Shown one piece after another: positions 9,797 to 21,247 of a stretch of DNA of 64,000 bases. The stretch is from JAGWAJ01 sp026707615 (lineage in GTDB: Bacteria > Acidobacteriota > Vicinamibacteria > Vicinamibacterales > UBA8438). Location of the stretch: contig CBDBMW010000012.1 in the NCBI GenBank assembly GCA_965207595.1, positions 1,364,001-1,428,000 of the forward strand, written 5' to 3'. Each line of letters opens with the position of its first letter. Position 1 is the stretch's first letter. The translations under genes and the position numbers were made by a program. The notes beneath the pieces are model-generated. The model saw nothing but the letters and a program-made list of their open reading frames with translations. It searched no databases and was not told the DNA's origin.

Positions 9797-11556
9797 CCCT
9801 GCAGCAGTCCGCGCTCCCGATCCTCATCGTCGCCGCGCCGCTCGTCGCCTCGTTCCTGCTGCCGCTGGTCGGCTGGTGGCGGCGCAAGGCCGCGTATCCG
9901 GTCTTTCTCGGCGCGCTGGCCCTCTCCGCCGGCGCATCGATCGCCGCCGCGCAGGCCGTGCTGGCGGAGGGCCCGCTGGCCTACCACCTCGGCGGCTGGG
10001 CCCCGCCGTGGGGGATCGCGTTCCGCATCGACCACCTCGCCGCGCTCCTGCTGGCCCTGCTGAGCGGCATGGGGCTCGCGGTCGGCGTCTACTCGAAGCG
10101 CAGCGTCCTCCGGGAGCTGCCGGAGCGCGAGGTGCCGTTCTACACCGTGTACCTGCTGCTGATGACCGGCGTGACGGGCATGGTGGCCACGGCGGACATG
10201 TTCAACCTGTACGTGTTCCTGGAGGTCGCGTCGCTCACGAGCTATGCGCTGGTCTCGATCGGCAGCGGGCGGGCGGTGGTCGCCGCGTTCCGCTACCTCG
10301 TGCTCGGGACCGTCGGCGCCGCCTTCTACCTGCTGGCGGTCGGCTACCTCTACAGCGTCGCCGGCACGCTCAACATGGCGGACCTGGCGGAGGTGCTGCC
10401 CGCGCTGTACGAGTCGAACGCGGTGCGGGTCGGCTTCGCCTTCTTCGTCGTCGGCATGGCGATCAAGATGGCGCTGTTCCCCGTGCACGCGTGGCTGCCC
10501 GCCGCGTACGCCCACGCGCCGTCGGTGGTGAGCGCGATCGTCGCCGCGACGACGACGAAGGTGGCGGCCTACGCGCTCATCCGCGTGACCTTCTTCGTGT
10601 TCGAGCCGCGCTTCGCCGTCGAGCTCTTCCCGGTGACGGCGCTGCTGGGGGTGGCGGGCGCGGTGGCCATGGTGCTGGGGTCGGTGCTGGCCATCGCGCA
10701 GACGGACCTCAAGCGCATGCTGGCCTACTCGTCGGTGGCGCAGGTGGGCTACATCGTGCTCGGGGTCGGCATGGCCAACGCCACCGCCCTGACCGGCAGC
10801 GTGCTGCATCTCGTCAACCACTCGGTCATGAAGGGCTGCCTCTTCCTGGCCGCGGGGGCCATCCTGCACCGCACCGGTTGCCGCGAGATCGTTCAGCTTC
10901 GCCACCTCTCGCGGCGCATGCCGTGGACGGCGGCCCTCTTCAGCGTGGCCGCCTTCTCGATGATCGGCCTGCCGCCGTTCGGCGGGTTCTTCAGCAAGAT
11001 GTACCTGATCCTCGGCGCCATCGAAGGCGAGCACTGGGTCTTCCTGGCCCTGATCCTGCTGAGCAGCGTCCTCGCGCTCGCCTACTTCGCCAACGTGCTG
11101 CGCTACCTGTACGTCCCGGGCGAGGCAGCGGTGGCGGCAGGACCGCCCGGGCACCCGCCGGCAGCCCCGACCGCCGCGGATGGGCTGGGTGGCGAGACGG
11201 GCGAGCGCCGCGACCGGAGCGGCGATCGGGGGAGCGAGACGGGCGAGCGGAAGGACCAGGCCGGCCAGCGCGGAGACCAGGCCGGCCAAGAGGGCGAGGC
11301 CCGCGAGCGCGAGGGCCGAGCCGGCGAGGAGGTCGAGGCCGGCCAGCGCGGAGACCTGACCGGCGAGCGCGGCGACCTGACCGGCGAGGAGAACGGGGAG
11401 CCCGGCGAGCGCGTGGGCCGGGCCGGCGAGGCGCCGCTTCCGATGCTGGCGCCGATGCTCGCGCTGGCCGTCGCGATCCTGCTGCTGGGCCTGCTCAATG
11501 GCCCGATCGTCTCCGGGTTCCTCGAGCCGGTTCTGCCGGAGGGGCTGCCCCGATGA
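9793..11556 (+). CDS. mrpD: Na+/H+ antiporter subunit MrpD (NuoM/NuoN-like) with a charged repeat insertion
   Basis: A 587-residue antiporter-like subunit with about 14 membrane helices. The TM5 glutamate is present (YVFLEVASLTSYALV), as are the TM7 lysine region (GMAIKMALFPVHAWLPAAYAHAP) and the TM11-12 signature QTDLKRMLAYSSVAQVGY. Between the penultimate and last helix (about residues 442-549) there is a hydrophilic, repetitive insertion rich in GER, GDQAG and GDLTGE units that the family lacks. The last helix (LAPMLALAVAILLLGLL) follows it. Conserved charged residues suggest an active ion-translocating subunit. It overlaps both neighbours by four bases. Confidence 0.9.
   Translation: MTLQQSALPILIVAAPLVASFLLPLVGWWRRKAAYPVFLGALALSAGASIAAAQAVLAEGPLAYHLGGWAPPWGIAFRIDHLAALLLALLSGMGLAVGVYSKRSVLRELPEREVPFYTVYLLLMTGVTGMVATADMFNLYVFLEVASLTSYALVSIGSGRAVVAAFRYLVLGTVGAAFYLLAVGYLYSVAGTLNMADLAEVLPALYESNAVRVGFAFFVVGMAIKMALFPVHAWLPAAYAHAPSVVSAIVAATTTKVAAYALIRVTFFVFEPRFAVELFPVTALLGVAGAVAMVLGSVLAIAQTDLKRMLAYSSVAQVGYIVLGVGMANATALTGSVLHLVNHSVMKGCLFLAAGAILHRTGCREIVQLRHLSRRMPWTAALFSVAAFSMIGLPPFGGFFSKMYLILGAIEGEHWVFLALILLSSVLALAYFANVLRYLYVPGEAAVAAGPPGHPPAAPTAADGLGGETGERRDRSGDRGSETGERKDQAGQRGDQAGQEGEAREREGRAGEEVEAGQRGDLTGERGDLTGEENGEPGERVGRAGEAPLPMLAPMLALAVAILLLGLLNGPIVSGFLEPVLPEGLPR
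11180..11440 (+). repeat. degenerate GC-rich minisatellite inside mrpD
   Basis: Imperfect 15- to 30-bp units (GGCGAGACGGGCGAGCG, GGCCGGCCAGCGCGGAGACC and similar) recur in frame. They encode a polyampholyte of Gly, Glu, Arg, Asp and Gln in a loop between two membrane helices. Confidence 0.75.
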
Positions 11557-13655
11557 GCGGCACGCTGGCCGTCGCGGCGTGGGTCGCCATCGGCGCGCCG
11601 TTCGCCGGCGCCGCGCTCACGCCGCTGGTCGCGCGGGTGCACGACCGGGCAGGCGACGCGTTGGCGATTGCCGCCTCGTTCGTCGCCGCCGCGGCCGCGC
11701 TGCGCCTGGCGCCAGCGCTCCTCGCGCCGGAGGTGCTGCCGATCGAGAGCACGGTGTCGTGGCTGACGGTGCCGGTGGCGATCGACCTCGGCGTCCTGGT
11801 CGACCCGCTCGCCATCGTGCTGGCGAACGTCGTGGCGGTGGTCGGCTTCGTCATCATGGTCTACTGCCGCGGCTACATGCAGGACGACGCGTCGCGCACG
11901 CGCTTCTGGATGTGGATGAACGCGTTCATCGGCAGCATGCTGCTGCTCGTCCTGGCGAGCAACCTGCTGCTGCTCTTCGTCGGCTGGAAGCTGGTCGGCG
12001 TCTGCAGCTACGGCCTGATCGGCTACTACTACCGCGACCAGCGCCGCTACTGGATCGGGGGGCCGCCGCCGACCGCCTGGGTCACCCCGTCCGAGGCGGC
12101 GCTCAAGGCCCTGCTCGTCACCGGGGCCGGCGACCTCCTGATGCTCGGCGGCATCTTCCTGCTCTACGGCTACGCGGGGACGCTGAGCTTCGTGGCGCTC
12201 TACGAGACGGCGCCGGTCTGGCTCGCGGCCATGGCGGAGACGCCGGGCATGGTGGTCCTGGTGAGCCTGCTGCTCCTGGCCGGACCGCTCGGCAAGTCGG
12301 CCCAGTTCCCGTTCCACGAGTGGCTGCCCGAGGCGATGACCGGACCGGGCCCGGTATCGGCGCTCATCCATGCCGCGACGATGGTGAAGAGCGGCGTCTA
12401 CCTGGTGGCGCGCCTCGTGCCGCTCTTCCACTACGGCTGGTGGGTGGCCGGGATCGGCGACGCGGCCTGGTTCTTCCACGTGGCGGCGTGGCTGGGGGCC
12501 GCCACCGCCCTGCTCGCGGCCACGCAGGCGCTGGTGGCCGTGGAGCTCAAGAAGGTGCTCGCCTATTCGACGGTGAGCCAGATCGGCTACATGATGCTGG
12601 CCCTGGGCGCGGCGGGCCTCGTCCCCGGCCTCCTCGCCGACGGCTACACGGCCGCCGTCTTCCACCTGGTCAGCCACGCGCTGTTCAAGGCCTGCCTCTT
12701 CCTCGCGGCGGGCACCGTCATCCACGCCGTGCACTCGATCTACCTCACGGAGATGGGCGGGATGCGCCGCGCCCTGCCCCTCACCTGGGTCTGCACGCTG
12801 GCGGCCGGCTGGTCGCTCATGGGGCTGCCGCCCTCCCCCGGTTTCTGGAGCAAGGACGCCGTGCTGCTGGCGACCGCGGAGGCGAGCGCGCCGCTGTTCG
12901 TCGTGGGGCTCGTCACGGCCGGCCTGACGGCGTTCTACACCGTCCGCCTGGTGGGGCTCGTCTTCCACGGCCCGGCCGGCGGCGGCGCCCCCGGGCGCGC
13001 GGCAGGCGGGGGCCTCGGCGCCTCCGACGGGACGATCTCGATGCGCGCCGCCATCGCCGTGCTGGGGCTGGGCATCGTGGCGGCGGGGCTCGGCGGCACG
13101 CGGCTCGAGGAGGTGCTGCACCACGGGCTCGAGGCGGGGCTGCCCGCGAGCCTCTCCGCGACGCCCGCGGCGGCGGCGCCGGAGACGGCGGTGGCGGCGG
13201 TGACGGAGGCGGCTCCCTCCTCCGGCGCCGGCGGCGGCGCCGGTCATGGCCTCGTGCTCGTGCTCGCGCTCCTGGGCAGCGCGGCGGGGGCCCTTCCGGC
13301 CTGGAGGCTCTACGTGTCGCGCCGGGCCTCCCCCGAGGCTCTCCTCGCGGGGTCCGCCACGCTCAGGGCGCTCGACGGCTTCTTCCGGCGGCGCTGGGAG
13401 ATCGACACGCTCTACCGGCGGATCTTCGTCGACGGCACGCGGCGGCTGGCGGCGCTCGTCGCGGCGTCCCTCGAGGCGCCGTGGGACCGCGCCGTGCATC
13501 GCGGCCTGCCCTGGCTGGCGATGGAGAGGACGGCCCAGCTCGTCCACCGGCTCCAGGCCGACAGCGAGGACCTGACCCACAACGTCGCCTACGTGCTCGC
13601 CATCTTCGCCGCGCTGCTGGCCGTGCTGCTGCTGGCCGCGGGGGCGGGGGGCTGA
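11553..13655 (+). CDS. NuoL-like proton/cation-translocating subunit with lysine in place of the TM5 glutamate
   Basis: A 700-residue protein of the NuoL/MrpA-N family. Typical motifs are GPLGKSAQFPFHEWLPEAM (TM7 lysine), ALIHAATMVKSGVYL, ELKKVLAYSTVSQIGYM, HLVSHALFKACLFLAAG and SPGFWSKDAVLL. The TM5 motif reads LFVGWKLVGVCSY: lysine 146 (AAG at 11988-11990) stands where NuoL and MrpA have a glutamate essential for pumping. After the last canonical helix there is an Ala/Gly-rich linker and a C-terminal segment (ALDGFFRRRWEIDTLYRRIF) resembling the end of NuoL, where the lateral helix lies. It probably replaces the missing large N-terminal part of MrpA. The start overlaps mrpD by four bases. 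Confidence 0.85.
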   Translation: MSGTLAVAAWVAIGAPFAGAALTPLVARVHDRAGDALAIAASFVAAAAALRLAPALLAPEVLPIESTVSWLTVPVAIDLGVLVDPLAIVLANVVAVVGFVIMVYCRGYMQDDASRTRFWMWMNAFIGSMLLLVLASNLLLLFVGWKLVGVCSYGLIGYYYRDQRRYWIGGPPPTAWVTPSEAALKALLVTGAGDLLMLGGIFLLYGYAGTLSFVALYETAPVWLAAMAETPGMVVLVSLLLLAGPLGKSAQFPFHEWLPEAMTGPGPVSALIHAATMVKSGVYLVARLVPLFHYGWWVAGIGDAAWFFHVAAWLGAATALLAATQALVAVELKKVLAYSTVSQIGYMMLALGAAGLVPGLLADGYTAAVFHLVSHALFKACLFLAAGTVIHAVHSIYLTEMGGMRRALPLTWVCTLAAGWSLMGLPPSPGFWSKDAVLLATAEASAPLFVVGLVTAGLTAFYTVRLVGLVFHGPAGGGAPGRAAGGGLGASDGTISMRAAIAVLGLGIVAAGLGGTRLEEVLHHGLEAGLPASLSATPAAAAPETAVAAVTEAAPSSGAGGGAGHGLVLVLALLGSAAGALPAWRLYVSRRASPEALLAGSATLRALDGFFRRRWEIDTLYRRIFVDGTRRLAALVAASLEAPWDRAVHRGLPWLAMERTAQLVHRLQADSEDLTHNVAYVLAIFAALLAVLLLAAGAGG

Positions 13656-13656
13656 C

Positions 13657-15153
13657 ATGGAAGGCCTGCTGCTCCAGACGCTCCTCGTCCCGCTGGCCGG
13701 CGCCGGGCTCGTCTTCCTCGCTCGCGGGACGCGCGGCCGCCTGGCGGGCTGGATCGCCACCGGCGCGATGCTCTGGACGACGGCGGTGGTGGCGCGCGTG
13801 GGCGTCGCCGTCTACGGCGGCCGCGCGCCGCGCGAGTCGTACCTCGACATCGCCCCGGGCATCCGCCTCGGGCTGCTCGCGGACGGGCTCAGCTACCCGA
13901 CGCTGGCCGTCGTCACCCTCCTGTGCGCGGCCCTGACCTGCTACTCGATCCGCTACGTCGAGCGCCGGGTGTCGGTGCTCTACGGAGCCGAGCCGGAGGC
14001 GGTGCAGGCCCGCCACTACGCGCGCTTCTTCTACCTGCTGCCGCTGTTCCCGGTGGGCTTCGCGGGCACCATCCTGAGCACGAACCTGGTGTCGCTGTAC
14101 TTCTTCCTGGAGGTGCTGACCGTCGCCCTGTTCTTCCTGATGGCCGGCTTCGGCTACCGCGACCGGGTGCGCATCGCCTTCATCAGCCTGGCGTGGGGCA
14201 TCGTCGGCGCGCTCCTGTTCCTGGCCGCGGCGCTGATCGTCCACGCGCAGATCGGCAGCCTCGAGGTCGACGACCTGCCGCGGATGGCCGGGAACGGGCT
14301 GGCGGGGCCGACCGTGGCGCTCTTCCTGGTCGGCCTCCTGATGAAGCTGGCCGTGGTGCCGCTGCACGTCTGGATGCCCTCGGTGCACGCCGAGCACCCG
14401 ACCTGCATCGCGGGGCTGCTCGCCGTCTACGCCAACCTGGCCCTCTACGTGGCCGTCCGCGTCCTGGTCCTGCCGCTGGGGGGAGACTTCGCCGCGTTCG
14501 GCACGCCGCTCATGGCGCTCGCCCTCGTCACCATGGTCTACGGCTCGCTCCTCACGCTGGCCCAGACCGACATCAAGCGGCTCGCCGCCTGCTCCACGAT
14601 CAGCCAGGTGGCCTACTCCGTCCTCGGGGTCGGCGCCCTCACGGCGGCCGGCGTCGAGGGGGGCCTGTTCTTCTTCCTCAGCCACATCATGGGGAAGACG
14701 GTCTTCTTCTCCACCGCGGGCATCGTGGTCTACGCGACGCGCATCCGCGACATGCGCGAGCTGGGCGGCCTGGCGCGCAGGATGCCGGTCACCGCCGTCC
14801 TGTGGCTGATCGGCTGCCTGATGCTCTCGGGGTTCCCGCCCTTCTCGAGCTTCGCAGCGGAGTGGATCCTCTTCACGGGAGTGTTCGAGCGGGGGCTCGC
14901 AGCGGGCCCGGGGGTGGTGGCGATCGCGATCGGCGGCACCGCGGCGGTGCTCCTGACCATGACCTACACCTTCGGCGCCGCCCGCCGGATCTTCTTCGGA
15001 CCGCTGCCGGCCCACCTTGCCGATCGGGAGCTGACGGATCCGCCCTGGACGATGACGGTGCCGCTGGGCGTGGTAGCCGCGGCGTCGGTGGTGCTGGGGC
15101 TCTATCCCGCGGCGGTCCTGGACCTGCTGCACCCGGTCCTGGCCGCCATCTGA
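13657..15153 (+). CDS. NuoM/MrpD-like antiporter subunit
   Basis: A 498-residue protein with about 14 membrane helices, the third antiporter-like subunit of the operon. The TM5 glutamate is kept (LYFFLEVLTVALFFLMAGF). The TM7 lysine and following segment (LLMKLAVVPLHVWMPSVHAEHP) and the AQTDIKRLAACSTISQVAY signature are also present. It resembles NuoM, FpoM and MbhH-type proteins more than canonical MrpD. It begins one base after the NuoL-like gene and is the last gene of the operon. Three antiporter modules in one operon suggest a complex with several ion channels; its electron or ion partner cannot be read from this window. Confidence 0.85.
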   Translation: MEGLLLQTLLVPLAGAGLVFLARGTRGRLAGWIATGAMLWTTAVVARVGVAVYGGRAPRESYLDIAPGIRLGLLADGLSYPTLAVVTLLCAALTCYSIRYVERRVSVLYGAEPEAVQARHYARFFYLLPLFPVGFAGTILSTNLVSLYFFLEVLTVALFFLMAGFGYRDRVRIAFISLAWGIVGALLFLAAALIVHAQIGSLEVDDLPRMAGNGLAGPTVALFLVGLLMKLAVVPLHVWMPSVHAEHPTCIAGLLAVYANLALYVAVRVLVLPLGGDFAAFGTPLMALALVTMVYGSLLTLAQTDIKRLAACSTISQVAYSVLGVGALTAAGVEGGLFFFLSHIMGKTVFFSTAGIVVYATRIRDMRELGGLARRMPVTAVLWLIGCLMLSGFPPFSSFAAEWILFTGVFERGLAAGPGVVAIAIGGTAAVLLTMTYTFGAARRIFFGPLPAHLADRELTDPPWTMTVPLGVVAAASVVLGLYPAAVLDLLHPVLAAI

Positions 15154-15210
15154 TGCGGGCGGGAACGGTGGATTCGCCGGGGGGCGCAGCCGTACGGCGA
15201 GCGACGCGAG

Positions 15211-15248
15211 GCGGCCGAGCCCGCACCCAGGGAGTGCGGCCCGGCCGC
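15211..15248. terminator. hairpin between convergent antiporter operon and lipoprotein gene
   Basis: GCGGCC (15211-15216) pairs with GGCCGC (15243-15248) and CCGCAC (15221-15226) with GTGCGG (15234-15239). It lies between two convergent genes and could stop transcription from both sides. Confidence 0.5.
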
Positions 15249-15292
15249 TCGGCGAAGCGAACTGACGAAGACGGCGAAACGGTGGCGGCGGG

Positions 15293-16009
15293 CTACTCGA
15301 TGGCGGTGATGATCCACCGGCCCTCGATCATCCCGGTCTCGCCGCCGGCCAGCTCGACCATCTGCAGGGTGACGGTCATCGTCCGGTCTTCGGAGCTGCC
15401 GTCGCGCTCGATGCTGGCGCTGACCGTGACCTCCTTCGAGATCAACTCGCCCTCGAACTCGACGACGTTGAGCGGGTTGGCCGGATCGTAGGTGCTCACC
15501 TGCGCGATGCGGCTCTCGTCGTTCAGCTCGTTCTGCTTGGCCGACACCTGCCGCGCGAACTCGCGCTCGTCCTCCACCCACTTGGCCCAGGCTTCCTGCA
15601 CTTCCTGGTCCCGGCGCCGGACGTCCTCCCCGGCGCGCTCGGCCTCGACCACGCGGGCGATGACGTCGAAGTTCTCGTCCTGGTACGCCTTCTTCTCCTC
15701 GCGGAAGGTCGTCTCCTCCGCGCGCAGGGTCTGGAGCTCCGCGGAGAGCTCGATCATGCGCAACGGCCGGCGCTGCTCCTCGGTGACCGCCTCCACGCTC
15801 GGGCTCGATGCGATCCCGTCTTCCTGCGGATCGAACACGACCATCGACATGTTCCCGAGCGTCGTGCGGTCCCCGTACCGCGAGGCCTGGAAGAAGCTGC
15901 GCATGATGCTGAGCTCCTCTCCTCCGCCTCCGCACGCGGCCAGCAGACCGCCTCCCACGAGCAGCGATAGGGTGATGCCCCCGATAGCTCGGAGCGATGA
16001 ACGAGACAT
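15293..16009 (-). CDS. putative lipoprotein, function unknown
   Basis: A 238-residue protein starting MSRSSLRAIGG, with a hydrophobic stretch and the lipobox LLAAC at residues 22-26, so it should be lipidated and anchored in the membrane. I use the ATG at 16009 because GGAGG lies 9 nt upstream; a reading nine codons longer has no such site. The mature part is acidic and helical (EERAGEDVRRRDQEVQEAW-like region), followed by a short beta-rich C-terminus ending EGRWIITAIE. I do not recognise a family. It lies 36 bp after gyrA on the same strand and may be read from the gyrase transcript. Confidence 0.75.
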   Translation of the reverse strand: MSRSSLRAIGGITLSLLVGGGLLAACGGGGEELSIMRSFFQASRYGDRTTLGNMSMVVFDPQEDGIASSPSVEAVTEEQRRPLRMIELSAELQTLRAEETTFREEKKAYQDENFDVIARVVEAERAGEDVRRRDQEVQEAWAKWVEDEREFARQVSAKQNELNDESRIAQVSTYDPANPLNVVEFEGELISKEVTVSASIERDGSSEDRTMTVTLQMVELAGGETGMIEGRWIITAIE

Positions 16010-16045
16010 GAGCCTGCCTCCTTCCCGGTGAGCCACAGTAACCGC

Positions 16046-18598
16046 CTACGCGTCTCCGTCCGGGTCGTCCGCATCCGCGTCGCTCACGGGCACGTCGTCC
16101 GTGCCCGTGTCCGCGTCCGCATCCGCGTCGTCCGTCTCGACCAGGCGCGCCATCGAAACGACACGGTCGTCGTCGCCGATCTCGATCAGCCGCACGCCCT
16201 GCGTGGCCCGACCGATGGACCGGACGTCGCTGACCACCATCCGCAGCACCTTGCCCTGCTGCGTCACGAGCATCAGCTCGTCGCCGGCGTCGACGCACGC
16301 CACGCCCGTGACGCGACCGTTACGGACATTCGCGCGGACATTAATGATACCGAGTCCTCCTCGCGATTGCACGCGGTAATCGTCGAGCGGCGTCCGCTTG
16401 CCGTACCCGTTCTCGGTGACGGTGAAGAGCGTCGCCCCGGGGCGCGCCACGGCCATGCCCACCACCTCGTCGCCCTCCCGCAGCCGGATGCCCCGCACGC
16501 CGCCGGCCGTGCGCCCCATCGCCCGCGCCTCGCCCTCCGGGAAGCGGATGGTCAGCCCGTCCCGGGTCCCGATGAAGATGTCGGCCTGGCCGTCGGTCAG
16601 CTCGGCGCCGACCACCGTGTCGTCCCCGTCCGCGTCGATGCCCATCGCGATGAGGCCGCCCGCGCGCCGCGTGCGGTAGGCCCTGAGGTCGGTCTTCTTG
16701 ACGACGCCGCGGCGCGTTGCCATGACCACGAAGCGCTCGCCGTCCGCGGCGGGGAACTCGCGGAGCGTCTCGAGCGCCGCGATGCGCTCGCCGGGGGCCA
16801 TCTCGACCAGGTTCGCGATGGACTTCCCTCGGCCCGCGGGCCCGACGTCCGGGATCTCGTGGACCTTCAGCGAGTAGACCCGCCCGCGGTCCGAGAAGAT
16901 CAGGATGTAGGCGTGGGTCGAGGCAACGAACACGTGCGTCAGGAAGTCCTCCTCGCGCGTGCGCATCCCGATGCGACCCTTGCCGCCGCGCCCCTGCTGG
17001 CGGTACTCCGTGACCGCCGTGCGCTTGATGTAGCCCGTGTTGCTGACCGTGATCGCCATGTCCTCCTCGGCGATCAGGTCCTCGACGCTGAAGTCGCCGG
17101 GGTCGTGGATGATCTCGGTCCGCCGCTCGTCGCCGTAGCGCTCCTGGATGGCGCGCAGCTCGTCGACGACGATCCCCCGCAGCAGCTCCGCGCTCTCGAG
17201 GATCGCGCGCAGGCGCCCGATGGTCTCGCGCAGCTCGGCCAGCTCGTCGACGATCTTCTGGCGCTCGAGCCCCGTGAGGCGCTGCAGTTGCATGTCGAGG
17301 ATCGCCTGCGCCTGCTTCGGCGTCAGCTCGAAGCGCTCGATGAGGCCGCTGCGGGCCGCCGGCGGCGAGGGCGCGGCGCGGATCAGGGCGATGACGGCGT
17401 CCAGGTTGTCGAGCGCGATCCGGAGGCCCTCGAGGATGTGCGCGCGCGCCTCGGCCTTGCGCAGCTCGTGCTCGGTGCGGCGCCGGACGACCTCGCGCCG
17501 GAACTCGAGGAAGTGCTCGACGAGCTCGAGGAGCGAGAGCACCCGCGGCCGGCCCGCGACGATGGCCAGCATGATGACGCCGAACGAGGTCTGGAGCGCC
17601 GTGTGCTTGTAGAGGTTGTTGAGCACGACCTCGGGCACCTCGCCGCGGCGGAGCTCGATCACGATGCGCATGCCGTGGCGATCCGACTCGTCGCGCAGGT
17701 CCGAGACCCCCTCGATGACCTTGTCGCGGACGAGCTCGGCGATCTTCTCGACGAGCCGGGCCTTGTTCACCTGGTAGGGGATCTCGGTGACGACGATCCG
17801 CGCGCGGTCGGACCTCTTGCGGGCACCCTCGCCGTCCTCGATGTCGGCGCGCGCCCGCATCGTCACCGAGCCCCGGCCCGTGTGGTAGGCCTGGGCGATG
17901 CCGGCGCGGCCGACGATGAACCCGCCGGTGGGGAAGTCGGGGCCGGGGATGATCCGCAGGAGCTGCTTCAGCTTGTCCTCGCGGGCCTCCTGCTCGTGCT
18001 CGGCGACCCAGACGATCCCGTCGATCACCTCGCGCAGGTTGTGCGGCGGGATGTTGGTCGCCATCCCGACCGCGATGCCGGCCGACCCGTTGACCAGGAG
18101 GTTGGGGTACGGCGCCGGGAGGACCGTCGGCTCCTCGGTGGTCTCGTCGTAGTTGGGGATGAAGTCGACCGTCTCCTTGTCGAGATCGGCCATCAGGTCG
18201 TCGGCGAGGCGCGCCAGCCGCGCTTCCGTGTAGCGCATCGCGGCGGGCGGGTCGCCGTCGACGGAGCCAAAGTTCCCCTGGCTGTCCACCAGGGGGTAGC
18301 GCATGTTGAAGCCCTGGGCCAGCCGCACCAGCGTGTCGTAGATCGAGAGGTCGCCGTGGGGATGGAAATTGCCCATCACCTCGCCGATGACCTTGGCGCA
18401 CTTGCGGTGGGCCCGGTTCGAGGCCAGGCCCATGGTCCGCATGCCGTAGATGACCCGGCGGTGCGCCGGCTTCAGCCCGTCGCGCACGTCGGGGAGCGCC
18501 CGCCCGATGATCACGCTCATGGCGTAATCCATGTACGAGCGGCGCATCTCGTCCTCGATGTTGACGGGCAGGGCGGGAAGGTCGGATTCTGAGGCCAT
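16046..18598 (-). CDS. gyrA: DNA gyrase subunit A
   Basis: GyrA cuts and rejoins DNA in the GyrA2GyrB2 complex that introduces negative supercoils. The 850-residue product has the catalytic tyrosine in AAMRYTEARL, the EIPYQVNKARLVEKIAELV region and a C-terminal beta-pinwheel with a GyrA-box (YRQQGRGGKGRIG), which marks a true gyrase rather than ParC. The quinolone-resistance region reads HPHGDLSIYD: Leu84 (codon 18349-18347) is at the position of E. coli Ser83, a site where Leu gives fluoroquinolone resistance; Asp87 is kept. The C-terminus is a run of Asp/Ala. It follows gyrB after 18 nt in the operon dnaN-gyrB-gyrA. Confidence 0.97.
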   Translation of the reverse strand: MASESDLPALPVNIEDEMRRSYMDYAMSVIIGRALPDVRDGLKPAHRRVIYGMRTMGLASNRAHRKCAKVIGEVMGNFHPHGDLSIYDTLVRLAQGFNMRYPLVDSQGNFGSVDGDPPAAMRYTEARLARLADDLMADLDKETVDFIPNYDETTEEPTVLPAPYPNLLVNGSAGIAVGMATNIPPHNLREVIDGIVWVAEHEQEAREDKLKQLLRIIPGPDFPTGGFIVGRAGIAQAYHTGRGSVTMRARADIEDGEGARKRSDRARIVVTEIPYQVNKARLVEKIAELVRDKVIEGVSDLRDESDRHGMRIVIELRRGEVPEVVLNNLYKHTALQTSFGVIMLAIVAGRPRVLSLLELVEHFLEFRREVVRRRTEHELRKAEARAHILEGLRIALDNLDAVIALIRAAPSPPAARSGLIERFELTPKQAQAILDMQLQRLTGLERQKIVDELAELRETIGRLRAILESAELLRGIVVDELRAIQERYGDERRTEIIHDPGDFSVEDLIAEEDMAITVSNTGYIKRTAVTEYRQQGRGGKGRIGMRTREEDFLTHVFVASTHAYILIFSDRGRVYSLKVHEIPDVGPAGRGKSIANLVEMAPGERIAALETLREFPAADGERFVVMATRRGVVKKTDLRAYRTRRAGGLIAMGIDADGDDTVVGAELTDGQADIFIGTRDGLTIRFPEGEARAMGRTAGGVRGIRLREGDEVVGMAVARPGATLFTVTENGYGKRTPLDDYRVQSRGGLGIINVRANVRNGRVTGVACVDAGDELMLVTQQGKVLRMVVSDVRSIGRATQGVRLIEIGDDDRVVSMARLVETDDADADADTGTDDVPVSDADADDPDGDA

Positions 18599-18616
18599 GG
18601 AACGGTCCGGAGCGTG

Positions 18617-21214
<2,598 letters not shown>

Positions 21215-21247
21215 TCGCTTCCGTTGGGCGCGGGCAGGCCGCAGGGC

